Shown: one piece after another, positions 8,777-18,056 of the stretch
How positions within the stretch are numbered: the stretch's first letter is position 1
How the letters are laid out: each line of letters starts with the position of its first letter
From: Sorangium cellulosum So0157-2
GTDB taxonomy: Bacteria > Myxococcota_A > Polyangia > Polyangiales > Polyangiaceae
Assembly: GCF_000418325.1 (NCBI RefSeq)
Contig: NC_021658.1
Span: forward strand, 14,550,501-14,614,500
Direction of reading: 5' to 3'
Length of the DNA: 64,000 nt
Made by a program: the position numbers and the translations under genes
Notes under the pieces: generated by a model
Told to the model about the DNA's origin: nothing
Database searches by the model: none
The model's input: only the letters and a program-made list of their open reading frames with translations

Positions 8777-9988
8777 TCACTGCGGCGTCGCGGCCCCGGG
8801 CGGCGCCGGCAGCTCGCGGGTGATCTCGCCCGCGTCGGCGCCCTCGGGCGGAGGCGGCTCCGACCCCGGCGCGAGCGGCGTGCCCTCCCAGGTCGCGCTC
8901 TTGTCCCGGCTCCCGTAGACGTACGGCGGGCGGGCCTCCAGCTCCCGCGCGATGCGGGCGAGCTCCTCGTCGAGGTAGCGCGGGTTCGCGGCCAGCTGCT
9001 CGCGGATGCCGCTGTTCAGGTAGCCGCGGATGTCGGGGCTCTCCGGGTAGTACTTCGTGAACACGTTGTACCGGAAGAGCGGCTTCAGCCGGTGCAGGTC
9101 CTTCGGCCCGCTCGGCAGCGGCAGGAGCTCGACGAAGCTCTTCCGCTTCGCCCGCTCCTCCAGCCGGTCGAGCACGAGCTGGAGGCTGTTCTCGAGCAGG
9201 TGCGGCGCGCAGTGATCCGCGAAATCGTCGTAGAGCAGCCGCAGGAGCGCCCGCGCCTCGTCGATCGGCAGCTGCGCCTGCCGCTCGCGGCCCATGCGCC
9301 GGACGAGGACCATGAACGGAGAAGGCTGGTTGCCCGTCGCCCGGATCTCCTCGGGATCGCGGAAGTCGGGCTGGCGGTAGGGGAAATGGCGCGGGTTGAT
9401 CGCGTCGAACCCGCCGCGGCCGTAGAACAGGATGCGCTGCCACGACAGGCGCTCTTCGGGCGTGAAGTACTCGACCTCGGCCGCGAGATCGAGGTTCATC
9501 CCGAAGTACTTGCCCGGGGCCGAGGGCGCGGGGAGCGTGATCTTCCCCATCGCGTGGAGGTCGGCGAGGTACTGCATGGCGAGCTCGACCGGGGCGATGC
9601 GCAGCCAGTACGACAGCACCGTCCCGCGCGCCTCGGGGATCATGAAGATGTGGGCGAGGTAGATGACGCAGAGATCCGGCGCGTACGCCGGATTGACGAG
9701 CACGGTCCCGTCGCGCACGCCGCGCACCTTTCCGTCCGCGTCTCGCGCCACGAGCAGGAAGTAGCGCATGTACGTGCCCGACGGCTCGGGCGTGAACGGG
9801 TCGTCGCGCAGGAACGCGTGGATCGCCTCCTTGCGCTCCATCTCTCCATGAGGCCCGAAGCAGTCCCAGAGGATCTGATACGCCGTGTCGAAGTCCGGGT
9901 CGGAAGGGTCCTCGATCGACCAGATCTGGTATTTGCGGGTTTCGCGCTCGATCATCTCCACCACGTCCTGGTGGAAGAGATCCTTCAT
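8777..9988 (-). CDS. Putative GNAT-like protein of unknown substrate
   Basis: A 403-residue protein. Residues about 70-150 show a GNAT-like arrangement: a strand with FLLVARDADGKVRGV, then CVIYLAHIFMIPEARGTVLS, which resembles the acetyl-CoA-binding motif A (strand, V/I-P-x-x-R-G-x-G). The rest (about 190-370) is a helical region with many charged residues, FYGRGGFDAINP and a Pro-rich tail, and is not recognised. The ATG at 9988 was preferred because longer in-frame extensions run into the divergent oxidoreductase gene and look non-coding. It is divergent from the oxidase (81 bases apart) and lies 40 bases upstream of the DUF2169 gene on the same strand. Function could equally be a non-catalytic GNAT fold. 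Confidence 0.5.
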   Translation of the reverse strand: MKDLFHQDVVEMIERETRKYQIWSIEDPSDPDFDTAYQILWDCFGPHGEMERKEAIHAFLRDDPFTPEPSGTYMRYFLLVARDADGKVRGVRDGTVLVNPAYAPDLCVIYLAHIFMIPEARGTVLSYWLRIAPVELAMQYLADLHAMGKITLPAPSAPGKYFGMNLDLAAEVEYFTPEERLSWQRILFYGRGGFDAINPRHFPYRQPDFRDPEEIRATGNQPSPFMVLVRRMGRERQAQLPIDEARALLRLLYDDFADHCAPHLLENSLQLVLDRLEERAKRKSFVELLPLPSGPKDLHRLKPLFRYNVFTKYYPESPDIRGYLNSGIREQLAANPRYLDEELARIARELEARPPYVYGSRDKSATWEGTPLAPGSEPPPPEGADAGEITRELPAPPGAATPQ

Positions 9989-10069
9989 GCAGAGCCGGAC
10001 ACGTCGCTTCAAGCAGGGCTCCTGGGGTCCATGGTGCCAGACGGAGCGTTCATCTGATAGGTAATCATC

Positions 10070-11422
10070 GTGACCCAGGCAGCTCTCGTCGACACGCGCA
10101 CGCAGATCGATTCCGCTCGCTCCGTGTGGAGCGAGGCGGGGCCGGTCTATGAGCCCGCCCCGCCGCTCCGCGGGGACGCGGTGGCCGATGTGGCCATCGT
10201 CGGGGGCGGGTTCACCGGCGTCTCCACGGCATACCATCTAATCCGCAGATTTCCGAGCCTCCGCGTCGTGATCCTCGAGGCGCGTCACCTCGCCAACGGC
10301 GCGAGCGGGCGCAACGGCGGGATGATGCTGAACTGGATTAACGGGGTGAGCTACCGCGATCCGGAGCTCACGCGCCGCGTCTACGAGGCGACGCGCGCGG
10401 GCATCGACGGCATCGTCGCGATGATCCAGGAGCACAATCTGCCGGTGCGTTACCGGCGCGACGGCTGCATGGAGGTCCTCACCGACGCGCGCCGGGCCGA
10501 GGCGGCGCACGCGCGGGCGGAGCAGCTCGCCGGGTGGGGCATTCCGCTACAGTTCCTGGACGGCGCGGCGCTCGCGAAGCGGCTCGGCGTCCGCGGGGCG
10601 GCCGGGGCCGTGCTGGACGCGACCGAGGGGCAGCTCAACGGGGTCGACCTGCTGCGCGGCCTGCGCCCGCTGCTCCTCGGGTGGGGGGTCGCCCTCCACG
10701 AGGACACACCGGTGCTCCGGATCCAGGAGGGGCGCACGATCGAGCTGACCACGCCGGGCGGGGTCGTCCGGGCCTCGGCCATCGTGCTCGCCACGAACGG
10801 CTACACGCCGCGGCTCGGCTACTTCAAGACCGGCATCTTCCCGCTGCACTCGCACGTGATCGCGACCGAGCCGCTCGACGCCGAGGCGCGCGCCGCGCTC
10901 GGCTGGGGGCAGGTCGCCGGCTTCAGCGACGACCACGACCGGATCGCGTACGCCAGCATGACCCCCGCCGGCGAGCTCGTGTTCGGCGGGGGCAGCAACG
11001 CGGCGTACGCCTACCTCTACGGGAACCGGACCTCCTACCCCGGCTCACCCGACTCGGCCGCGAGGGCGTTCGAGGCGATCCGGCGCCGGCTTGTCGGCTA
11101 TTTCCCCGCGGCCGAGCGGGTCCGGATCGCGCACCGCTGGACGGGCACGCTCGGCATCACGATGAGCCGGATCTGCAGCATGGGGGTGCGCGGCGAGCAC
11201 CGGAACGTGTACTACGCGCTCGGCTACAGCGGCCACGGCGTGACGCTCGGCAACCTCGCGGGCCGCGTCCTCTGCGACATCTACGCGGGCGACGACGCGC
11301 GGTGGCGGGACCTGCCCTTCTACATGTACCCGCTCGGGGGGGTCCCGCCCGAGCCGCTCCGCTGGCTCGGCTATCACGTCTACACCAAGCTGACGGGGCG
11401 CTCGCCGCGCAAGGCGGCGTGA
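10070..11422 (+). CDS. FAD-dependent oxidoreductase of the DAO family (gamma-glutamylputrescine oxidase-like)
   Basis: A 450-residue flavoprotein. The dinucleotide-binding motif VAIVGGGFTG is at residues 41-50, followed by the acidic strand end (VVILEA) and ASGRNGG typical of the amine oxidase/D-amino-acid oxidase family (PuuB/OrdL-like); near the C-terminus YALGYSGHGVTLG matches the second flavin contact. Such enzymes oxidise secondary or primary amines or amino acids, producing hydrogen peroxide or reducing a carrier; the substrate here cannot be told. It begins with GTG at 10070, about 80 bases from the divergent GNAT-like gene. It has no signal peptide. The next gene, a kinase, follows after 62 bases with its own -10-like element, so a shared operon is uncertain. 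Confidence 0.87.
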   Translation: MTQAALVDTRTQIDSARSVWSEAGPVYEPAPPLRGDAVADVAIVGGGFTGVSTAYHLIRRFPSLRVVILEARHLANGASGRNGGMMLNWINGVSYRDPELTRRVYEATRAGIDGIVAMIQEHNLPVRYRRDGCMEVLTDARRAEAAHARAEQLAGWGIPLQFLDGAALAKRLGVRGAAGAVLDATEGQLNGVDLLRGLRPLLLGWGVALHEDTPVLRIQEGRTIELTTPGGVVRASAIVLATNGYTPRLGYFKTGIFPLHSHVIATEPLDAEARAALGWGQVAGFSDDHDRIAYASMTPAGELVFGGGSNAAYAYLYGNRTSYPGSPDSAARAFEAIRRRLVGYFPAAERVRIAHRWTGTLGITMSRICSMGVRGEHRNVYYALGYSGHGVTLGNLAGRVLCDIYAGDDARWRDLPFYMYPLGGVPPEPLRWLGYHVYTKLTGRSPRKAA

Positions 11423-11484
11423 GCGCGGCGCCCGCGCGGAGCGCTTGCGTGGCCGGAGCGCGGGGCGCTATTCGAAGCGGGGCC

Positions 11485-12570
11485 ATGTTCTGCGCGCGCT
11501 GCCACCGGGAGTACGACGCGGGCCATCGCTTCTGCCCCTACGACGGCGGGGAGCTCGCCGAGGCGCGGCGCGTCGACCTCTTCCGGTACAAGCCGACCCG
11601 GCTGCGGGGGACGATCCTCGGGGAGCGCTACGAGGTGCGCGGCTACCTCGGCAAGGGCGCGATGGCGCGCGTCTACCTCGCGATCGAGATCGAGACCGGC
11701 CAGCCGGTCGCGATCAAGGTCCTGGAGGCGTTCGCGGCCCGGGCGGAGCGGACGCGCGAGCGGTTCGTGCGCGAGGCGCAGAGCGCCGCGAAGATCGGGC
11801 ACCCGAACATCGTCAAGGTGCTCGACGCCGGCACGCGCGCCGCCGACGGCGCGCCGTACATCGTCATGGAGTACCTCTTCGGCGAGTCGCTCGGCGACTG
11901 GCTCCGGCGCGAGCGCCGCATGGACGCGGACCTCGCCATCCCGGTGCTCTCGCAGGCCGCGTCCGGGCTCGCCGCCGCGCACCGGGTCGGGATCATCCAC
12001 CGCGACGTGAAGCCCGACAACCTCTACCTCGTCGGCGCGCAGGGGGACCCGTACGCGGTCAAGGTGCTCGATTTCGGCCTGGCGAAGATCCAGGACGCCG
12101 ATCACATCACGGCGACCGGCACCGCGGTGGGCACGCTCGAGTACATGGCGCCCGAGCAGGTCGTGAGCGACAGGCCCGACGCCCGCACCGACGTCTACGG
12201 GCTCGGCGTCGTCATGTTCCGGACCTTCACCGGCGAGCTCCCGTTCCCGCGCTCGGAGCAGTCCGAGCTCCTCGCCCGGCAGCTCGTGACCCCGCCGCCC
12301 CGCCCCTCGGAGAAGCGGAAGAGTATCGACCTGCAGCTCGAGGCCGTGATCCTGAAGGCGATCCGCAAGCGCCCGGAGAACCGCTATCCCTCGATGGAGG
12401 CGTTCCTGGAGGACCTCGAGCGCCTCGCCGGCGAGCGCGACGGGCCGCTCTCGGCGGACGAGCCGCTCCCCGAGCCGGACGACGTCTACGTTCCGCAGGG
12501 ATCGTTTGCCAGGAACGCGGCGATCTACTTCTATAGGCGGCTCGGGATGGAAGCCCCACGCTTCGACTGA
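11485..12570 (+). CDS. Cytoplasmic serine/threonine protein kinase with N-terminal zinc ribbon
   Basis: A 361-residue Hanks-type kinase. An N-terminal zinc-ribbon-like element (C3, C6, C17 in CARCHREY...FCPYDG, one cysteine short of a full four) precedes the kinase domain at about 47-320: Gly-rich loop LGKGAM, catalytic Lys78 (VAIKVL), HRDVKPDN at 172-179 with Asp174, and DFG Asp196. The APE motif is present (MAPEQ). There is no transmembrane segment, so unlike most PknB-type receptors it should be soluble. The ATG at 11485 is preferred; a -10-like TATTCG lies at 11469-11474. The gene ends 54 bases before threonine synthase. Targets are unknown; an FHA-domain protein at 42750-43679 is one candidate phosphothreonine reader in the window. 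Confidence 0.88.
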   Translation: MFCARCHREYDAGHRFCPYDGGELAEARRVDLFRYKPTRLRGTILGERYEVRGYLGKGAMARVYLAIEIETGQPVAIKVLEAFAARAERTRERFVREAQSAAKIGHPNIVKVLDAGTRAADGAPYIVMEYLFGESLGDWLRRERRMDADLAIPVLSQAASGLAAAHRVGIIHRDVKPDNLYLVGAQGDPYAVKVLDFGLAKIQDADHITATGTAVGTLEYMAPEQVVSDRPDARTDVYGLGVVMFRTFTGELPFPRSEQSELLARQLVTPPPRPSEKRKSIDLQLEAVILKAIRKRPENRYPSMEAFLEDLERLAGERDGPLSADEPLPEPDDVYVPQGSFARNAAIYFYRRLGMEAPRFD

Positions 12571-12624
12571 ACCGAACACCACCTCCCGCGGGCGCTTCCC
12601 GCCACCCAGGAGATCCGTATTGCC

Positions 12625-13968
<1,344 letters not shown>

Positions 13969-14001
13969 GCGGCGCCGGTCCGCGGAGGCGCTGACCGGCC
14001 G

Positions 14002-14090
14002 GCGGCGTGCGATGATCGGCGCGCCGATCGGGCCGGGGGGGCTGGCGAGCCCGCGCGGGACAGCGGCGCGGGCGCGGCGTGCGATGATCG
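14002..14090 (+). repeat. 17-bp direct repeat upstream of the histidine kinase
   Basis: GCGGCGTGCGATGATCG occurs at 14002-14018 and again at 14074-14090 in the 165-base gap between thrC and the histidine kinase. The 72-base spacing is close to seven helical turns. Whether it is a paired binding site or a small duplication cannot be told. Confidence 0.6.
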
Positions 14091-14133
14091 ACGCGCTCGA
14101 TCCCCCCGGCATCCTCGTCCGGCAGAGGCCTCC

Positions 14134-16065
14134 GTGGACATCCGCCACCGCACGCTGCTCTCGTTCGCCCCGCTCCTGACGGTGGCGGTCGCGCTGGCGG
14201 TCTTCCTGCCCCTGGTCAACGCGGCGCTCTCGCGGATCTCCGCGCAGCAGCTCGCTCTCCTCGGCGATCTCGTCGACCTGCAGGACATGGAGCTCGCGGT
14301 GATCACCCAGCGCGAGACCGTCGGCCAGGCGCTGCGCGGGTTCGACGTCTCGCCGTACACGACCGATGACGCGTCCCGCCGGGACCAGACGCTCGTCCAT
14401 TTCAACCGCGCGCGGGGCGAGCGGGGCTCGCCGCAAGAGCGGCTGTGGCAGCACCTCGGCGCGGTGTACGCGGAGCTCGACGCGCAGCACGCGGCGATCT
14501 TCGACGCGATGCAGGGGGGCGACGCGGCGCGGGCGACGTCGGTGTTCTACGGCGAGGCCCAGGAGCTGACCTTCGTGCTCCTCTCGAGCGCGCGGGCGGG
14601 CCAGGCGCAGCACAAGGAGGCGCTGAGCGAGCTCGAGGCGAGGGGCCGCACGCTCAAGCAGCGCGCCCTGATCGGGCTCGCCGCGGGCGTGGGCGGCAGC
14701 CTCCTCCTGGCGCTGACCTTCGGCTGGCTCCTGAGCCGCGAGATCGTGCGCCCCATCGAGCGCCTCGCCGCGGACGCCGCGCGCTACGCCTCGGGCGACG
14801 TCTCCGGGGAGCTCAGCCCCGCCGGAAAGATAAAGCAGATCAAGCACTTGCGAGACGCCTTCCAGCACCTGCTCGGCGTCACCCTGGCGCGGCAGGACCG
14901 GCTCCAGCAGGCGTACGCGGACGTCTCGGACCGGGCGGCCCGCGAGCAGCAGCTCCGGGAGACGGTGCAGGCCCTCAACGAGGATCTGGAGCGCGCCAAG
15001 GGCGAGCTGGAGCGGCGCGTGGCGGAGCGGACCGCGGCGCTGCGCGTGGCCAACGAGCGGCTCCAGGTCGAGCTCGCCGAGCGCGGCCGCGCGGAGGCGG
15101 CGCTGAAGGCGAGCGAGGAGCAGCTCAGGCAGCTGAACGAGGCGCTGGAGCAGCGGGTCGTCGAGCGGACGGCGGAGCTCGCGGCGGCCCAGCGCCAGGT
15201 GCTCGACACAGCGCGGCGCGCCGGCATGGCGGAGATCGCCACGAACGTTGTGCACAACATCGGCAACGTGCTGAACACCGTCAACGTGTCCGCCAAGCTC
15301 ATCGCGGAGGAGCTCGGCGGCCTCAAGCTGGAGAAGCTCGAGCGGGCGGCGCAGCTCCTTTCGAGCCACCGGGAGGACCCCGGCAGGTTCCTCACCGAGG
15401 ACGAGCGCGGGCGGCACCTCATCGCCTACCTGGAGGCGCTGTCCGCCGCGCTGGAGGGCGATCGGCGGCGCATCCTGCGCTACGTGGACCAGCTCGGAAA
15501 GAGCGTCGACCACATCAAGGACATCGTCCGGACGCAGCAGACCTACGCCGGCGCCACCGCGGTGGTCGAGCCGGTGCAGCTCTCGGAGCTCCTGGAGGAC
15601 GCGCTCCGGATGAACGACGCGGCGCTCTCGCGCCCGCACCTCAAGGTCGTGCGAGAGCTCGCGTGCCCGCGCCCGGTCTACGTCGACAAGCACAAGCTCT
15701 TGCAGATCCTGATGAACCTCATCAGCAACGCGAAGCACGCGATGGACGAGCTGCCCGGCAGGGAGCACGCGCTCACGCTGCGGATCGAGGCGCGCGGGGC
15801 GGGCAGGGACGGCGCGGTGCGGATCTGCGTGCAGGACACGGGGGTGGGCATCGCGAAGGAGCACCTGACGCGGATCTTCTCCCACGGGTTCACGACGCGC
15901 AGCGGCGGCCACGGCTTCGGGCTGCACAGCTGCGCGCTCGCCGCCGAGGAGATGAGCGGGGTGCTGTCGGTGACGAGCGACGGCGTGGGGCGCGGGGCCA
16001 CGTTCACGCTCGAGCTCCCGGTGCGGCTCGGGAGCGCCGCCGCCGAGCGCGCGGCGGGGCCGTGA
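14134..16065 (+). CDS. Membrane sensor histidine kinase with HAMP and coiled coil
   Basis: A 643-residue two-component kinase. An N-terminal transmembrane helix (about 7-30), a short extracytoplasmic helical sensor (about 30-180), a second transmembrane segment (about 180-205), HAMP (about 205-260) and a long coiled coil (about 260-360, repeated ERR/ERTAEL patterns) lead to an unusual H-box: VVHNIGNVLN with His374, a variant of the phosphoacceptor motif. The ATPase domain has LMNLISNAKHAM (N-box), DTGVGI (G1) and HGFGLHS (G2). Start GTG 14134 follows AGAGG at good spacing. It converges on a multidomain response regulator (stop codons 42 bases apart), a natural candidate partner. The signal is unknown. 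Confidence 0.9.
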   Translation: MDIRHRTLLSFAPLLTVAVALAVFLPLVNAALSRISAQQLALLGDLVDLQDMELAVITQRETVGQALRGFDVSPYTTDDASRRDQTLVHFNRARGERGSPQERLWQHLGAVYAELDAQHAAIFDAMQGGDAARATSVFYGEAQELTFVLLSSARAGQAQHKEALSELEARGRTLKQRALIGLAAGVGGSLLLALTFGWLLSREIVRPIERLAADAARYASGDVSGELSPAGKIKQIKHLRDAFQHLLGVTLARQDRLQQAYADVSDRAAREQQLRETVQALNEDLERAKGELERRVAERTAALRVANERLQVELAERGRAEAALKASEEQLRQLNEALEQRVVERTAELAAAQRQVLDTARRAGMAEIATNVVHNIGNVLNTVNVSAKLIAEELGGLKLEKLERAAQLLSSHREDPGRFLTEDERGRHLIAYLEALSAALEGDRRRILRYVDQLGKSVDHIKDIVRTQQTYAGATAVVEPVQLSELLEDALRMNDAALSRPHLKVVRELACPRPVYVDKHKLLQILMNLISNAKHAMDELPGREHALTLRIEARGAGRDGAVRICVQDTGVGIAKEHLTRIFSHGFTTRSGGHGFGLHSCALAAEEMSGVLSVTSDGVGRGATFTLELPVRLGSAAAERAAGP

Positions 16066-16107
16066 GCGGCCGGCGTCGCGCGGCCGCCGCCGCTCCCTGC
16101 GCCGCCG

Positions 16108-17952
16108 CTACCTGCGCCGCCGCGCGCGGCGCCGCCTCGGCCTGCCGCGGGCGCCCGCGGACGTCATCGCCTCGGCGATGCCGTGCTGCAGGGTGTTGTG
16201 CGTGACGATCCCGCTCAGGTCGACGCCGAGCTCGACGAGCGTCCTGGCCACGTCGGGGCTCAGGCCCGTGATGATCACCTCCGAGCCGAGCAGGCGCACC
16301 GCGGTGGCGGCGCGGAGGAGCTCGTCGGCGCACTGGCCGTCGATCCGCGGCACCCCGGTGATGTCGAGGATCGCGACGCGCGCGCGGCGGGACGCGACGC
16401 CGCGGACCAGCGTCTCCTGCACGCGGCGCGCCCGCTGCGCGTCGAGGGCGCCGACGAGCGGCATCACGACGATGTCGTCGCTGATGGGGATGAGCGGGGT
16501 CGACAGGGCCGCGAGCATCTCGTTCTGCGCCCGCAGCGCCTCCTCGCGGGCGCGCCGCGCCTCGGTCTCCGCCGCCGCGCGCTTGCGCTCGGTGACGTCC
16601 CGCACGATCACGACGGCCTCGGCGCGGTCGCTGCCGGCGATCCGGACCTCGTAATCGCGCGTGCCCTCGCGGACCTGCTCCTGGTACTCGAAGACGTGCG
16701 TCGCCTCGTCGGCGAGCGCCCGGCCGACGAGCTCGGTGATCTGCTCCGCCACGCCGGCGGGGAACACGTCGGCGACGTGCCGGTGCAGGAAATCCTCGGC
16801 GCGGAGCGACGGCCTCGACTCCCGGGACGCCTTGAAGTCGAGGCAGACGCCGTCGCTGCCGAGCCGGAGGATCGTGTCGGGGATGGCGTAGAGCAGCGCG
16901 CGGTTGTTCGCCTCGCTCCGGCGCAGGGCGGCCTCGACGCGCTTGCTGCCGATGAAGTGGCCGGCCTTGGCGGCGATCGCGAGCAGCCCGTCGAGCAGCC
17001 CGGGGTCGGGCTCGCGCGGCTCGGCGTCCATGAGCTCCAGCACGGCCGCGACCTGCGCGTCGGCGCGGACCGCGATGGGGAGCTCGACCGCGAAGCGGAG
17101 GCCGGCGCCGCGCGCCGCCCGCGCGCGCGGGTCGTCCTCGACCGCGTCGAGGTCGCAGAACCAGGTCGGCTCCCCCTGGGCGAGCGCGCGGCCGGGCAGC
17201 CCCGCGTCGAGGGCGAACTGCGCGCCCCGGGTCGCCGCCTCGAGCGCGGCCGCGTCGTCGGGCGCGGCGCTCCAGGTGTGCTCGCAGCGCAGGCCGCCGC
17301 TCTCGCCGTCGCCGAGCCAGAGGGCGGCGAACCGGAAGCCGAGCGTCTCCCCGAGCGCGCCGAGGAGCGCGAGGATGCCCTCGGACAGCGTCGTCGACTC
17401 GACGAGGATCCTCGTCACCGTGTACTGCGCCGACACCTTGTGGTTCGCCTCGGACAGGGCGCGGCGCTGGTTCCACTTCTCGGTGAGCGCGTAGGCCATC
17501 TGCCGGACCTCGTTCGGGTCGAACGGCTTGGCGAGGATGAGCAGGTTGTCGGTGTTCCCGAACCGGGTGGTGATCTCCTCCCAGGAGTAATCCGAGTACG
17601 CCGAGCAGATGACCGCCTGGATGGCGCCGTCCTCCTGCCAGATGCGCGAGAGCGTCTCGATGCCGTCCCACCCCGGCGGCATGCGCACGTCGACGAAGGC
17701 GAGGGCGTACGGCGCGCCGCGATGCCGCGCCTCGCGGACCTTCTCCAGCCCCTCGGCGCCCTGGGTCGCGGTCGTGAGCTCGAACCTCACCGGCCGCCGG
17801 CCGGGCGCCTCGCGGAACAGCGCCGACTCGAGGCTGTCGAAGGTCGACGCCTCCGCGTCGGATCGGAGGATCCTGCGGAAATCCTCGTGGATGGCCTCGT
17901 TGTCGTCGATCAGCAGAATGCGCCGGTTCTGCTGCCACCTGGGGTCCCGCAT
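16108..17952 (-). CDS. Multidomain response regulator: receiver-GAF-PAS-STAS
   Basis: A 614-residue protein. Residues about 10-150 are a receiver domain with acidic pocket DD at 16-17, phosphoacceptor Asp88 (FVDVRMPP) and Lys in AKPFDP. A GAF-like domain follows (about 165-335), then a PAS domain (about 345-450, ending in IVRDVTERKR), a short coiled coil, and a C-terminal STAS domain (about 475-600) similar to RsbR-type stressosome proteins (PLVGALDAQRA, DITGVPRIDG). The output is therefore likely protein-protein signalling rather than DNA binding. The tail is Arg-rich. It converges on the histidine kinase and lies just downstream of gspN, separated by a tandem repeat that could carry its control region. 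Confidence 0.87.
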   Translation of the reverse strand: MRDPRWQQNRRILLIDDNEAIHEDFRRILRSDAEASTFDSLESALFREAPGRRPVRFELTTATQGAEGLEKVREARHRGAPYALAFVDVRMPPGWDGIETLSRIWQEDGAIQAVICSAYSDYSWEEITTRFGNTDNLLILAKPFDPNEVRQMAYALTEKWNQRRALSEANHKVSAQYTVTRILVESTTLSEGILALLGALGETLGFRFAALWLGDGESGGLRCEHTWSAAPDDAAALEAATRGAQFALDAGLPGRALAQGEPTWFCDLDAVEDDPRARAARGAGLRFAVELPIAVRADAQVAAVLELMDAEPREPDPGLLDGLLAIAAKAGHFIGSKRVEAALRRSEANNRALLYAIPDTILRLGSDGVCLDFKASRESRPSLRAEDFLHRHVADVFPAGVAEQITELVGRALADEATHVFEYQEQVREGTRDYEVRIAGSDRAEAVVIVRDVTERKRAAAETEARRAREEALRAQNEMLAALSTPLIPISDDIVVMPLVGALDAQRARRVQETLVRGVASRRARVAILDITGVPRIDGQCADELLRAATAVRLLGSEVIITGLSPDVARTLVELGVDLSGIVTHNTLQHGIAEAMTSAGARGRPRRRRARRRR

Positions 17953-17964
17953 GGCCTCGTCCTC

Positions 17965-18056
17965 GGAGCGTGAGTCCAGGTCCTATCCGTCCCTGGAGCG
18001 TGAGGTCCAGGTCCTACTCGCCCCTGGCGCGCGAGGTCCAGACCCTATTCCGGCGG
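17965..18056 (-). repeat. Three imperfect 31-bp tandem copies spanning the gspN stop codon
   Basis: Copies at 17965-17994, 17995-18025 and 18026-18056. On the minus strand each contains TAGG followed by a CTGGAC core; the first TAG is the gspN stop (18045-18047) and the others fall exactly 31 and 62 bases later. The array fills the space between gspN and the start of the response regulator at 17952. The period equals about three helical turns. Confidence 0.8.
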
